Positions 11,201-22,409 of a DNA stretch of 64,000 bases are shown here, one piece after another. The notes under the pieces were generated by a model. The model saw nothing but the letters and a program-made list of their open reading frames with translations, was not told the DNA's origin and did not search any database. This DNA comes from Trichostrongylus colubriformis (lineage: Eukaryota; Nematoda; Chromadorea; Rhabditida; Trichostrongylidae): assembly GCA_963978905.1 (NCBI GenBank), contig OZ022256.1:29847426-29911425 (forward strand). Direction: 5' to 3'. Each line of letters starts with the position of its first letter. Positions within the stretch are counted from its first letter, which is position 1. Made by a program: the position numbers and the translations under genes.

Positions 11201-13750
11201 CGAATGAAGATGCTACTTGGTTCCGGAACACTGAAGTAATGAATGCGTGTGGACGGGACGAGACCGGCAGCCATTGATTATGAGGCGGCAAACCCGACGG
11301 GCACTTCGCTGCACTTGCGGCTCGCACTCCACGCGTAAATCACGAAGTGCCCGCTCTAGACCTTGGGAATTGGAAAAACCTGGACAGACGATCTCTGAAG
11401 AATGAGTAAATGAAACGAAATTGTAAAAAACGGTCGTCCAAAATGTTTCAAAAACGAATGCTTTGAAGGTGGAATGCTTTCTTGAAAACCGTTAGTATCA
11501 TCGCCAGCACGGCGATGATCCTTCCACCCATGCGTCTGGCGGGGGCGGGGCTTATGTCGTACTGTAGATAGCCAGGTTGAGGCAGTATCATTCTACCAAA
11601 GACATTCTACTGTTGTCGTTCACAGAACACTGTGACAATAAATCTGCTCCCTTCTCGTATTCTGTTACACCACTGAACCACCCTCTACAGTTAGCCCCGT
11701 AGTAATTTTGATGGATTTTGTGATAAATCAAATTCCTTTTTTTATTCGATCAGATGAGCAGGCTTAGAGATCTGCACCAAGGTCCAGCGTTATTCGAACA
11801 GCTCAGTGCTTAATATAAAACCAAGGTACAGTCGTCGTAATACACATGTTGTTTGCTGACCATGGAGCGTCTTATGACTGCCTCGATTATAGTTCGACGT
11901 GATAAATATTTGCGGGTGAAAGTTTTTCGTCGGTGATCAAACATTGCAGCATAGAAAGTCATTTGGGTTATCCCGTGATGCTTTTGCGTTTCTCTTGAGG
12001 TTCCACAACAGTCTAGAAAATGGTCCCTAGGGTCAGAGCCATCCGTAAGCGCCTTAGAAAGCACCACAGATGGTAGTTATGGTGTTTTAAAAAAACATGC
12101 TCACATAAATGAGAAGTGAGGGTTCATTGTTTTGAAGCTCATATTTCAAAGATCACAGGTGGAACGCGTTTGACGCAATTCGTGGTGAACAGGCGTCTCA
12201 ATAAAGTCCCGTAGCAGTGTGAGGATCCTTTTACTCTACATCCAACCACAAGCAAGCACGAAATGAACTCTGCACAACCGTCACACTTCACAGACTCACA
12301 TGGCTTGGGTCAACAGACGCTAGAAACGTGCGAAAAGGGGTTATCGGAGGACTATGGACTGCAGTATTAGGGATTTCGAAAGTTTCATTTATCATTTTCA
12401 CTGCCGCACTACTCACTTTCATGTTCACCTTAGGATCAAATTGTCCTCCATCGCGCCTTTGAAGGACGCTACATTTTTGTAGATTTAGTAGAATAATTTG
12501 GACGGCTATGATTAATCCATGCGAAGTGCATCGCCCATTCGATTTACACTGACAATTATTGAGGTATCCAGCCCATAGGAGCGACTATAATGCAATCGTG
12601 TGAGGGATGTACTAGAAACACTCCCGAAAAGTATGCCACACATGTGTTAAGGATGAATTTCACGTGAGTATCATAAACCTGATTCGCTCGAACGCCTTCT
12701 ACGAAGATTTTGAACCGGTGCGTTTATTTGTGGTTTACTGGGACTTCTCTCGACTTCGTTTTTCTTCAAAGGTGAGTGAATCAGCATCTTTTCTTTCATT
12801 ATACGCAATAAAGCTCACGATGCATCACGCGGAGTGCACCGTGAGCTAACGCTACATGCTTGTAAGTCTCCAGTTACTTTTCGAGCGGATCAAGGAGGGG
12901 ATCGTTGTCTGCTATTCGCATGAGTTGATCATCAAAGTCGCTTTAGATGAGTGAAACCTCGCCATAATGGCTGAACCAACAGAATAGGAATTGCAAAGTT
13001 GAGCACGAGCGAAGGTCCGGTCAGTTTTTTTTATAGTAGTAAATAGTTGGTTCTTATCAAAGAACTACTGGATTTTGAAAGCGCTTCGAAGACTTTGTTT
13101 CGTGTGCCACTTCTCAAATGCTCGTCGTTAGAATTCTATTCATCTGTAAATACGGAGTGTTGTGAACAATAGCAGGACCACCAATGGGGATGCACCATGA
13201 ATATCAGCGATATCAGTGGTTAGTATCAGCGTGAAATGCAAGCAGAGCGCATGTTGAACTGAGGCATGGTGCATCTCTATTAAATATTTATTTAATGCTA
13301 GCGACAAAACAAAGTTTATGGGTCATTATCACCGCTTCAATCTCGTTATGAAGCTCGTAAATTCTTCAAATGTACTACCGCGGCGGCAATCTCACATATT
13401 TCGAAGGGTTTCTAGACAATTCAACTCAGGCTTTCATCAGGAAAGCTCTTCTCCTTCAAAGCTTAAAGCTCCGACTGCAGTGTGTTTTGAAGCTCATATG
13501 TTCTAGGCAGACCACAGCCGGAAGCAGCCGGCCGAGATCGCTTAAAAATCACGCTCATTGTTTGAAGGATGAAGGGAGAACCTTTGTGAGAAATTCCGTG
13601 AAATGTACTTTTTCATTGCTTTTAAGGACACTAAGGTCATTTTCATCCAAAGCAAATAACGTTTTTCGGTAGCATTGTCCCAAACATAAACCTGGATATG
13701 TATATAAGTGCAAGAACATAAAAGCATTTTTGCACAGCTCCTAAAAACAC
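8230..13750. other. Long gene-poor tract
   Basis: No exon chain or repeat family could be supported. The longest open frames are two overlapping minus-strand frames at 10443-10882 (about 140 residues each). They have no domain, and both being open suggests compositional bias. The frame at 9463-9729 (-) also lacks splice support. Short local direct repeats occur, for example around 9815-9845. Regulatory elements cannot be excluded, but none was recognised. Confidence 0.4.
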
Positions 13751-13754
13751 CGGA

Positions 13755-14215
13755 AGGCGGTACTTTTGGTCTACGGCAGAACAGACGTAATTTGGACGAG
13801 ACTGAGTGGCCGCCATTGCACAAACTCGCCAATTTGACGCCTTGGCATGGTGCCACGAAGAGATGTTATTAATATGAAGTTGTTCTTTCCTTTACTTTTT
13901 CCTTTGTTCTTTTTTATATTGTTTCTAGATGTAATTACATGCATGCTAATGTAGTTGGGAATGACCACTCCACTGCGCTTGGAGTCACGTGCTACAACTA
14001 ACGTTGGCCCGCGGCCCGTCTCCTACAGCGGACAACTCGGAAAGTCAGTGTGTTGATGCGAATGGGATGCGAATACACACCGCGGCGTCGCGCTTTTGAA
14101 TCTGGGTTTTTTATCGATTATCGCTTCCTACCTTCAGTGTTTCTTACAAAATGCACATTTCTTTGCATCTTCCTCTTGTTTCGGACACCTTCCGGTTCCT
14201 TTAAGCTCCACTGGT
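13755..14215 (-). repeat. Dispersed repeat (with 58920-59335)
   Basis: The minus strand of this segment matches the + strand of 58920-59335. Both run from CTTAAAGGAACCGGAAGG through AAAAGCGCGACGC, TTCCGAGTTGTCC, TACATTAG and a purine-rich tract to CCAATT(G)GCGAGTTTGTGCAA. This copy carries an extra block of about 65 bp after GTTGGGAATGA. The repeat boundary falls inside the cysteine-rich open frame at 14134-14406, so the duplicated unit includes the last two dozen codons of that frame. Confidence 0.7.
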
Positions 14216-14406
14216 AGGCATGCGGTAAGCAGTGTTGGACACACTTTTTGAACGGGGGCTGTATCGCAGCTTCCGGAGCACGCAATTATCCTTCTCCTCA
14301 TAAACTGTTTATCAGGGATGCATTCTTTGAAACTTGAACGAATAAGTAAATCGGTCGCAGACAGTTTTCTTCTGAAATGTACTGATTTCCCAGCTATTCC
14401 ATGCAT
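14134..14406 (-). CDS. Putative terminal exon of a cysteine-rich protein
   Basis: I do not recognise the product. A minus-strand open frame of about 90 codons contains a cysteine cluster in its second half, with a pattern like C-x3-C-x7-C-x5-C-x9-C-x8-C-x2-C. It ends in a short basic tail (FCKKH, stop). A good acceptor (GTACATTTCAG) lies inside the frame at about 14370, so the true exon may begin there and continue a secreted or extracellular cysteine-rich protein whose other exons I cannot find. The last two dozen codons and about 400 bp downstream are repeated at 58920-59335, where the same reading is broken by stops. It could be a real gene that has been partly duplicated, or chance. Confidence 0.35.
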   Translation of the reverse strand: MHGIAGKSVHFRRKLSATDLLIRSSFKECIPDKQFMRRRIIACSGSCDTAPVQKVCPTLLTACLPVELKGTGRCPKQEEDAKKCAFCKKH

Positions 14407-14449
14407 TTGCCATGGTTATGCTGCAATTTTTCAAGACGATATACATATT

Positions 14450-15443
14450 GGGTCACTCCATACCTAGTGTGGCTTTTTTCAAACAAACATTTTTCCTATA
14501 AAATTGTAGGTTTTTCAAGCATGTCATACAGCATCATTCGGAAAACATTTTGCTGCTCATAAAACAACATGTACACTTCCTGCGTGCGTCATGATGGGGC
14601 CGATTTTCAGGCTGGCGAAGTGGTTGGTTGAGTCGACAAAAATCGACCAAAACGGCAATCAAAACGCTATATTTTGCTTCAAGAAAATCAATCAGTCATG
14701 TGTCCCGTACCGACCTCTTCTGCGAGTTTCAGCAATTGATTGCTTGAAAAGTCATGTCGCTCTATTCCCACATTTAGTTTCTCGCCGCAACTCGGTGATT
14801 TTTGCAATTTCTTCGGACCAACGCAAGAAAATTTTCTCAGCCAATCAGTTGAAAGAGTGGGGTGAAACGTCAAGTACAGGTAATGAGTGCGACGGGGAAA
14901 CATTACTGACGGGATTTCTTGAGTTTTTGCTGGAAAATAAATTGCGCAATATTGTCAGTTGGGCCGCCATCACACAGTTTCAAAACAATATGAATCACAG
15001 ATAAAACAAGAACGAAACATTTTTTAATAGAGCAGTAAAATCCTTTCGATGGTCTATAGAGCAATGCTAGCAAAGGACTTGAAAGGAAAATTTTCATTCT
15101 GAATAAGAAAAAAGGAAATGAGAAAAAGAACACGCGACTTCTTGATCATCCAAATATTGGAACTTGCAGAAGAGGTCGGGGCCACGGAACATGATTGGTT
15201 GATTTTCTTAGAGTGGAATACAGTGTCTTGATTAATTGCCGGTTTGGTCAATTTTTGTCGACTGGACCTATGTACCTCTTCACCAGCCTGGATGTCGACC
15301 CCTTTCTAAATGTCAAAAACCAATATTAGTCCTCATAAAGCAGAAAAATCTCTTTCAAATGATATATGACATGCTGCGAAAGCTGTAATTTTATATGAAA
15401 AAGTTTCGTTTGAAAGAAAACGACGCTACTTATGTAATGACCC
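14450..15443. mobile_element. Fold-back DNA element of about 1 kb with long inverted arms
   Basis: The left arm (about 14450-14745) and right arm (about 15150-15443) are diverged reverse complements over roughly 290 bp each. The outer ends read GGGTCACTCCATA on the left and TGACCCG on the right strand. Shared blocks include TATAAAATT, AGCATGTCATA, GTCGACAAAAAT and GACCTCTTCTGC. About 400 bp lie between the arms and encode nothing recognisable, so it looks like a non-autonomous element. No clear target duplication was found. The frame at 14591-15004 is explained by it. Confidence 0.7.
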
Positions 15444-15606
15444 GATACTTCGGCTGCAGATGGTTACCAAAGCAGCGGAACAAGAACAAGGTTTGTCGTC
15501 GATTGGTGCCGCTTGAGACATGCTGGATAACACGGCTTCACCTACAATGACACAGTGCAATCGGATGCCCACTGTGTCCTATGAAGTAAGGAGACAGTGA
15601 TACTAG

Positions 15607-15727
15607 ATGAACTATGAATCAGAAAACAATGACTTCCAGAAAACGCAGGAGAAATGCATGTACACCTCCAAATTTGTAACCGTAATCGTAACGTTTATGG
15701 CACTGACAAATGTAAACACGTTTCCAA
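15607..15727 (+). CDS. Possible first exon of a secreted protein
   Basis: The frame starts at ATG 15607. A second in-frame ATG at 15658 is followed by a basic residue and a hydrophobic stretch (FVTVIVTFMALT), the layout of a signal peptide. The frame runs into a good donor (CCAA/GTGAGT) at 15727. I found no convincing second exon. A mariner fossil starts about 110 bp downstream and may have destroyed or separated the rest. It is a weak call from signal-peptide shape and donor alone. Confidence 0.25.
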
Positions 15728-15839
15728 GTGAGTGTGTTCAAAACCACTTTGGACCTTTAAAGTGTTCATCTATCTATTTCCTACATTGACTAGTGCAGTC
15801 CTTATTTTATTTTCGTGCCTGTGATTTCACACCTCGAAC

Positions 15840-16446
15840 CAAGTTGGTGCGAGGTAAGCGATCGAAAAGAATCAGCTATGAGGAAGTTTCTGGTAGATGC
15901 ACATTACAGCAGATGGCATGCTTCTCGTGGTGAAAGAGTTCTCATAATTGAAGAGATGAGAATACTTGTGGATGACCCTAAAACTAATCGAATCAGCCAG
16001 TCGATGGGCCCAGGTACTGTCTCTCATATGGCGGCACCGGTGGCTCGATCTACTCGAATGTAAACAGAACAAGATTCAAAAAAATTCCAAGGAGAAATTT
16101 TAAGTTGCCATCCCACACGACAGTCACTGCCGATCTCTACTGCAGGCAATTTGACACCGTAGCCGCAAAACTCACCGGAAAAGTGGACCGAGTCTTCTCC
16201 CTCCACGACAACGCTCGCCCACATGTGGCAAAGTTGACGTGTCAAAAGATCCAGGAAATCGGATCTCTGACCCACTTCCTCGACAGTTCAATGATGTCCA
16301 TGATCTCAAAATCGGCCTCCAGACTTTCTTCGACCAGAAATCCCCAGACTTCTACAAGCAAGGCATCTATTGTCTCCCTATTCGCTGGCAATATAATGTT
16401 GACCATAATCGTACATATTTTGTTGACTGAAGTCAGACACAAATAA
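15840..16446 (+). pseudogene. Decayed mariner transposase
   Basis: Mariner landmarks appear in order but in changing frames. There is a linker-like VDDPKTNRISQSMG (about 15970-16010), then TVTADLYCRQFDTV (about 16118-16160), then the second catalytic Asp block SLHDNARPHVAKLTCQKI (about 16198-16255). A frame-shifted C-terminus with FFDQKSPDFYKQGIYCLPIR and a terminal YFVD ends near 16430. The segment with the third Asp is damaged. Terminal inverted repeats could not be found, so the element edges are uncertain. It is older than the copy at 6.57 kb. Confidence 0.8.
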
Positions 16447-16449
16447 AGA

Positions 16450-18100
16450 AAAATAAATTTGAAATTTTTCGTCATTGGTAACAGTAGCTCCAACCTGATA
16501 ATAAAGGGGTTGCGTGATTTCACAGAATTCACTCGTCTTGTTCACGCCCTTCTAGTCAATTCGGTCAGAGTTGTGAGGCATGTAACGCAGTACACGTTAG
16601 TGGAATCTGGTATCGCAGGTGCTTGGAGATTTCTCAAGCGAATCTTTGGTCCATGTACTATAATTTGTTACGCAATATTTCTTTCGATTTACGACCTGAC
16701 AATAAGACATACTCACCTAGGTTGGATCCCCTTAAATCACGCTCATTCCACCCTGAGAGCGTGTTAATGACCGACTTTTCGCTTTAGTCCCACTCCGAAG
16801 CTCCTGCTGTTACTCATTTGGCCATTTTTTTGGTGCATCATCTGCCTGGGACTTCATTTCATCTTCCTGTGGAAGAAATTCAAAAAGGCAGAGACCAATC
16901 CCTTCTCACCCTGAGCTTGCCGCAGTCTGCGACCCAATCGCGTTTACTAGTAAACCTGCGCGCGTGCCCATGTACTCTTCTCTCACACTTGGTTAGACAC
17001 GAGAACAGTATGACGTATCCGCTCGCACTTCTTCGTGTCCATAGCGATCCAGGCCGTCCAGCCGCATGCCAGTCACAGCTTTTCTTTTCAGCGATTCCTG
17101 TCTGCCTCTCATGGATTTTGGTAGTAGGATGGCTTTCGCTGCGATACGATTGCATGAAACACTCATACGATTTGTCATTTGCATTCCTCACCAAGGAGAT
17201 TCCAGTGTACTCTGAAGGAAACCTCACGGGTGAGTGTGAGATGAGCTCGTCGACGGCTCCGTTCATGTTCTAGAGCAAGAGCAACTCTGCTAGCTCTAAA
17301 AGATCCTAGAGATCACCGTTCGGAACACCGTCCAGTAGGGCTTCATTACGGAACTCTGATAGCTTTTAATCTAGTGATAGGATAGCAATAAGATAAATTA
17401 TCGAGAACTTATTGAAAAATATGAGGCATCTATGCTGCGATAAAGAATAACGCACGTGTGATGGTGAGGCAGAAGGGAGCTATGGGAATGGAGGATGCTT
17501 CGGGATATAGGATTATTTACAAGAGGAACATGAGAAAGGTGCACAAAAGAAGATACGATCGTAGTTGAACATGTGGATGAATAGGGGATGGGCATTGCAT
17601 CAGTAGTAAATGTTATCTTTGCTTAATGATCAGTAGCAGCAATGCCAACTACAAAACGCGAGTAAGCGAAGAAAGTGTCCTCGGCGAGTTCACTGTTCGA
17701 AAATATCGTCCCACTGAGTAAAAAACTCGTTCAGTTCCGTATAGCTCTCGTCAAAAAACGATGCCACGTCGTCTTCATCGAAAGGCGTCACGGCGTGCTT
17801 AGCTACTGAATTCGCGCCTGCAAATATAACCTTGAGTTCTCATGCCAGCGACCGTGTACGATCTTGCAGATACAAAGGAAATGAAGGAAGAAAGGAACCC
17901 CTGTTTTTTCCATGGTCAATCTTTAAGCTCGAGTAATGTAACTTTCTCATGCACAGGATGAAACATGATTTCAGTGGCTGATTTTCAGTATTTACAGGAT
18001 GAAGGATGAAGCGTTTGGCTTTGTTTATCCTCATTTTAGATGCACTATGCATTAAACTTCCATTCAGAACCTCGCTCTAGGTTGGATGCGATTTGGCATA
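16450..18100. other. No supported gene
   Basis: Both strands are open over 16818-17273 (151 and 128 codons), which usually signals composition or repeat origin. No domain or splice structure was found, and the rest carries only short frames. Confidence 0.35.
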
Positions 18101-18106
18101 CATATA

Positions 18107-19670
18107 CAAAGCTCTGCAAAATGATACAGCCACCTATAAATTGTCCAAAAACTCTGTTTGCAGAGTGATTCAAAAAAGTCTCTAAGTAAAAGATGCAGCC
18201 AGGGTGGACGCGCATTCGCGTATCAACATCAGTTTGTAGCCGAAAAACACAGAAAATTTCCTCTTCATTTGTTTTGAAAATGTCGCTTTTCCCATTCTGC
18301 AAAATGAGACAGCCACTTTGGATTTTCTCGTCACTTTTGACCTCCACTTGCTGAATCTGTATTGTTGCTGTAGGCTCATCATTTTCAGGTAATGACAAAA
18401 AGAAAACTGTTATCCGACCTAAAGAAAGGTTAGTTCACCTCAAAATAAGGCCTGCAGACGTCCAATTGTCAGATCGGGGAAAATAGAGACGGCTTTGCGC
18501 ACTCCTCGATAATTCCAACTAAGGTTCTGCAGGGTATGAAACCAGAAGGACTACAGAAGGTCCTGCTACGCCTTTAGATAGAGACAAGCGCAGCATTTCA
18601 AAAAATGAGCCAAGTCTTCCTAGGTCATGCTCGGGAACAAGATCGTCGCTGGAGCTTAAGATGTCAACAAAGGCTGTTTATAGGAACCTGAAGGAGTGCA
18701 AATCCATTTATAGGCAAGAATTGAGAAGGGCAGTGTTTAGAATCGCGAAGGCAGGGTCGGTTCAGCCAAGAGATGGATGGGAGCAGATCGGATTGAGGTG
18801 CTTGATACGTTTAAAAGTTTGTACACCTTTCCCTTACGGTTTTTTCTCCGTGATGTCCTTCCTTATGACAAAAAACTGAGATATGACTGCCCGGGCGACT
18901 ACCGGCACCATAGCATGAGGGACAGACTTCAGTTTTCAAAAAGATCTTCAAAGGAGGAGGTGTCATGGCATGGGGACCAGAAATCTTCGGGATTTTAGTT
19001 TTGTTCTCGGAAGGATTAGCCATCCGATCACCGGACCTTCAGGCTTTGTACCCTTCTCTCGTCGTGCGTATTGAAATCTACACCAAAACCTTGTTTTTGC
19101 GCAAGTTAATGGGCCATTTCCTGTCAACCGGAGCACTTCATCATCGTGAAGCCGTCACCGAACGGACTTTCTGACCTGAACAACGAGCGGACCCGACCTT
19201 TATCAGATGGAGAATTCGTTGGAGTCTTATGTTGAAAAGGAGTTGCGTGGAGAGAAGCCATTTCGAAGGAGTTAGGGAGTTTAAATAGGCCCTCATCGAA
19301 TCATGGCACCGAGGACTAAAAACATTCTGAAAGAAGTCATATGGGCCTAGCTGGTCAAAATTTTTAGATATTCAAAATGGAGGAGATCCAGCTGCTTGTA
19401 AAATTAGCATTTGTCTTCTTTTTGCTGTTTTCTTGTTGTTCGATACTTCAATCTGTTCAATGGCTGTATCATTTTGCAGAACAGAAAAAACGACATTTTC
19501 AAAACAAATAAAGAGAAAATTTTTCTGTGTTTTCCAACTACAATTTGATGTTATTGCGCGAATGCGCGTCCACACTGGCTACATCTTTTACTTAGAGACT
19601 TTTTTGAATCATTCTGCAAACAGAGTTTTTGGACAATTTATAGGTGGCTGTATCATTTTGCGGAGCAGTG
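18107..19670 (+). mobile_element. Tc1-type element with IR/DR terminal repeats
   Basis: The element is flanked by TA (18105-18106 and 19671-19672). The terminal inverted repeats are about 210 bp long and highly similar (18107 to about 18320, and about 19455 to 19670). Each arm carries the motif CTGCAAAATGATACAGCCA (with small changes) twice: at the outer end (about 18113 and 19650) and again about 185 bp inward (about 18298 and 19466). That is the IR/DR arrangement known from the Tc1 family, where both copies bind transposase. Total length is 1,564 bp, as expected for a full Tc1-like element, but the gene inside is decayed. Confidence 0.85.
18470..19330 (+). pseudogene. Tc1-family transposase remnant
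   Basis: Fragments in Tc1 order are readable in different frames. A paired-domain-like stretch has STKAVYRNLKECK and KARVQ-like text (about 18660-18780). The GGGVMAWGPEIFG block (about 18952-18995) matches the GGGSVMVWG hallmark. The closing part carries an ENSLESYVEKELRGEKPF-like text (about 19205-19265), as in PDLNPIENLW..VKKELRG. Catalytic aspartates are not in one frame, and stops are frequent. It is therefore inactive. Confidence 0.7.
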
Positions 19671-19672
19671 TA

Positions 19673-20610
19673 TACCGAGTGCGGCAAAAGTATTGTCCGT
19701 CTAGCCTTCTTGTAACTTATCTGTTTATATTCACAATTAGTGACTAGCTTATAGGTATGTCCCTAATGCTTGGAGTTGACTTTAAATTTTTCCATAAGTG
19801 ACTTCCGCACAACGGTTGCTTTGATATGAAGCGTGTCCCCATGGTCGAGTTACAGTGATGCGGCATGTCTGGAAGAATTGCGCTTTCCGTCCTATCTAGG
19901 ACTGTACGATGTGCTGTTTAACTACTCAAAACAGAAGGAGGAACCGCTAACCGCCCTCGTTCATGTCGCTCAACAGCGGTAACGACGACAGCCAATGTTG
20001 AAAAGGTTCGTAAAAGGATTCGACACAATATAAGTAGTTCAGTGAGAAGAATGGCCAAAGAAGTGGTAATCAGTAAAAAGCCGTTTAGAAGGATAGATCA
20101 TGACAACAAGATGAAAAAATCTAGGAGGTTGCTGGTTTGACCGAGAAAAATAAGGAAGTGAGGCTGAAGACGATCAGGGATCTGATGAGGCGCGCCGCAA
20201 GGGGTGCACTCCGCTTTATCTTTTGCGACGGAAAGATCTCCACAACAGAGGCGGTGGTCAAAAAGCAGAACTATGAGGTTTCGTCAAAAGATTGCAAGTT
20301 TGGTAAATTCCCTGGAGGAGTTGTTTCGAGAGCATCGTAGCCAGCTAGCGTGATGGTTTTTTGGGTTCATCACCAGTAACTGGAGTCACTTGTTTTAGTA
20401 GATGCGGGAGTCAAAACCAAAGAACTGTCTCACTGATGTCTCACCGAGCAGCCGTACATACTTTGTTGATATCGCTTTTCGGAGCCAAACCGTATGCCTT
20501 TCAGCACATTCAGCCCCGGCACACAAGGCGCGACTGGCAGATGATGCAAAGAAAATCCTAATGACTTCTTCACCTCGCAACGGTGGCTTCCGAATAACCC
20601 GCATCTAAAC
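19673..20610 (+). pseudogene. Second Tc1/mariner transposase fossil, abutting the first element
   Basis: Directly after the TA at 19671 a new end-like sequence starts (CCGAGTGCGGCAAAAGTATT). Transposase text follows in changing frames: a helix-turn-helix region with VEKVRKRIRHNISSSVRRMA (about 19990-20055), then MTEKNKEVRLKTIRDLMRR, FIFCDGKISTTEAV (first Asp region, about 20220-20255), RIVSR-like GGVVSRAS and a SAPAHKARLADDAKK block (about 20510-20550). The layout matches a nematode Tc1/mariner family. No matching right end was found, so the 3' limit is approximate. Confidence 0.7.
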
Positions 20611-20916
20611 GCGCTAGACTAATCCGTTTGGAGCGTGTTAAAAAGCAGGGCGTTTGCCTGCTCCAAAGATAGCATGGAAGATTGAACAACCACTGCCTGC
20701 GGCGCATTTCAATGCTTTGACCCGCCGTCTCCGCCAGTGTGTTCACACAAGGGAGGTAGAATCGAACTTAGGGCTCATATTGTCAGTTGTTGGTCAATCA
20801 CTTGTACTTCAAATGAATTTCATGTTGATTCGTTTTTTTTTCTTCTCACTGTAGCAAGCTCTAGACAAGCAGTCAATACTTTCGCTGCACCTTGCAAAGA
20901 GACACGTGGAGTGCGT

Positions 20917-21236
20917 CGATGTACAAGTCAGCGCTTTTAACCTCCCCGATGAGCCTAAAACACACACCAATTCTGAATTAATTGTAAGCCTAGTTGGTCT
21001 TTGCGAAGCAGTAGATTTCCGGACCACGCTAGAAGGAGCGCTTTTAATGTGTACGGCAGGACACCGAAGTAGGGTCACAGCGCCATTTCGACTGCGGCTG
21101 CGCGCGCGACAAGTGTTCGGTAGATCCGCTGCGAATTGTTTGCCGCGCGCTAAAAAGGGTGACAGCCGCATTCTTGCGTGTCTCACCCACGGGTCCTTAC
21201 GCATACTTCTCCACCTCTCACTACACCACCGCTTCC
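20917..21236 (-). repeat. SINE-like repeat, family 3, copy 2 (diverged)
   Basis: The right end (about 21166-21236, minus strand) carries the tRNA-like head GAAGCGGTGGTGTAGTGAGA. The left end (about 20917-20965) carries the tail block CGATGTACAAGTCAGCGCTT, shared with 6098-6263. The middle is longer than in copy 1, so an insertion or strong divergence is likely. The 211-codon minus-strand open frame over 20809-21444 is read as a by-product of this repeat, because no domain is visible. Confidence 0.45.
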
Positions 21237-21949
21237 TTAGCTTCAACGAATTTGGCTTAATGTGGCAAGGATGATGAGTTCGTACCAGTAAGCATGACAA
21301 CAAAAGTAACAAAGTGTGGATTTCAGCCATGGTGTCCACAAAACCTATGAAGTAAGAGCAGATCGACAACCAACTGGCAGTGTTCTCTCCACGAGTACCA
21401 TTTGGAAGGTGAAATCCTATACGACGAATGCGGAGGTGAAACACTAGACGTCAAAAGTCAGAAAAGATATTGAGAGGACGTTTTTCACAGCACAAGAAGG
21501 CTGTCGCTGGACATGTGAAGTCGTAGCAAGGGGACCATAAGCTGCTGTTCTGATAGTTAATCCACAGTATCGCCCTCACAGTGTGTTTACTCAAAGGTTG
21601 AAAGAATCGTCACGGTGATATGAGCACGCGCATATACAAGCTGAGGCAGAGCTCCCTAAAGTGACGACCGACGGGATAGAGCGTCCGAGTGTGTTTGGAT
21701 ACTAGAGAGCTGGAGAGCAAAAAGCGACCGTCACGTGGTCAAGGACGTAGCGTAAAAAGCAAATGATTATAGGGCGCGAAAATTGGACTGCGCTATGGTA
21801 CAGAGGTAAACCAACCAGACGCTTCTGACAAATGACTCCTACAATAATCAAGTTTTAGAGGCAGGACACACACGCTATTCCAGGCCTCCCTTCAAGGTTT
21901 GAACGCAGGAACGCGTGCGTACACCGGCATCGAGCCATTAAAAGAAGGA

Positions 21950-22044
21950 ATTATGTTAAGAACAACGGTCTTCTTTGATGAATTACGTCAAGGACGGCGG
22001 TGTTCATTGATGAACTACGTTGAGAACAGGGTCTTCTTTGATTA
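21950..22044. repeat. Three-unit minisatellite, period 31-32 bp
   Basis: Units lie at 21950-21981, 21982-22013 and 22014-22044. Each follows the pattern A.TACGT.AAGAAC..CGGTCTTC and ends TTGATGA. Units differ at several positions, so the array is not recent. No coding role is seen. Confidence 0.75.
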
Positions 22045-22202
22045 GAAGATCGAAGCATAGTACTTCAAAAATGATAAATTATCTCATTTGTTTGTTGCAG
22101 TTAACTTCTACCTGAGTTACTGTGACAGATTTGAAGAGTATTCTGAAGCGTGACTTTGCAAGAGTAGTCATTTCCTCGGATCTTTGGTTTGTTAAGGGTC
22201 GG

Positions 22203-22405
22203 GTCAATTAAGGTATGGGGGATGCACAACTTACCAAAGTCAAACTCCTTCCCTCCCTAGGTTTAGGCCAAAATTTACATCCTCTTTCTACATGAAAAAG
22301 CATCTGCCGAAGCATCTGTCTCATCTGCTTCAGCCTAAGCCTAGGGAGGGAAAGGAGCTTCGACGTCGGTGAAAATCTTGCATCTCCCCCCATTCTTTAA
22401 TTGAC
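22203..22405. mobile_element. MITE, GTCAATTAA family, copy 1
   Basis: The terminal inverted repeats start GTCAATTAA and end TTAATTGAC and continue into GGGGGATGC / GCATCTCCCCCC. Inner inverted blocks share CCTCCCTAGG.TTAGGC and its complement, so most of the 203 bp folds back on itself. A related copy lies at 56252-56449. No coding sequence is present. Confidence 0.8.
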
Positions 22406-22409
22406 TCTA

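Noticed and set aside
16818..17273. 151-codon plus-strand and 128-codon minus-strand frames
   Set aside because: Openness on both strands points to composition; no family or splice evidence.
20809..21444. 211-codon minus-strand open frame as a gene
   Set aside because: It spans a SINE-like repeat (head at about 21166-21236, tail at about 20917-20965), is low in domain-like features and ends in a poly-Lys run.
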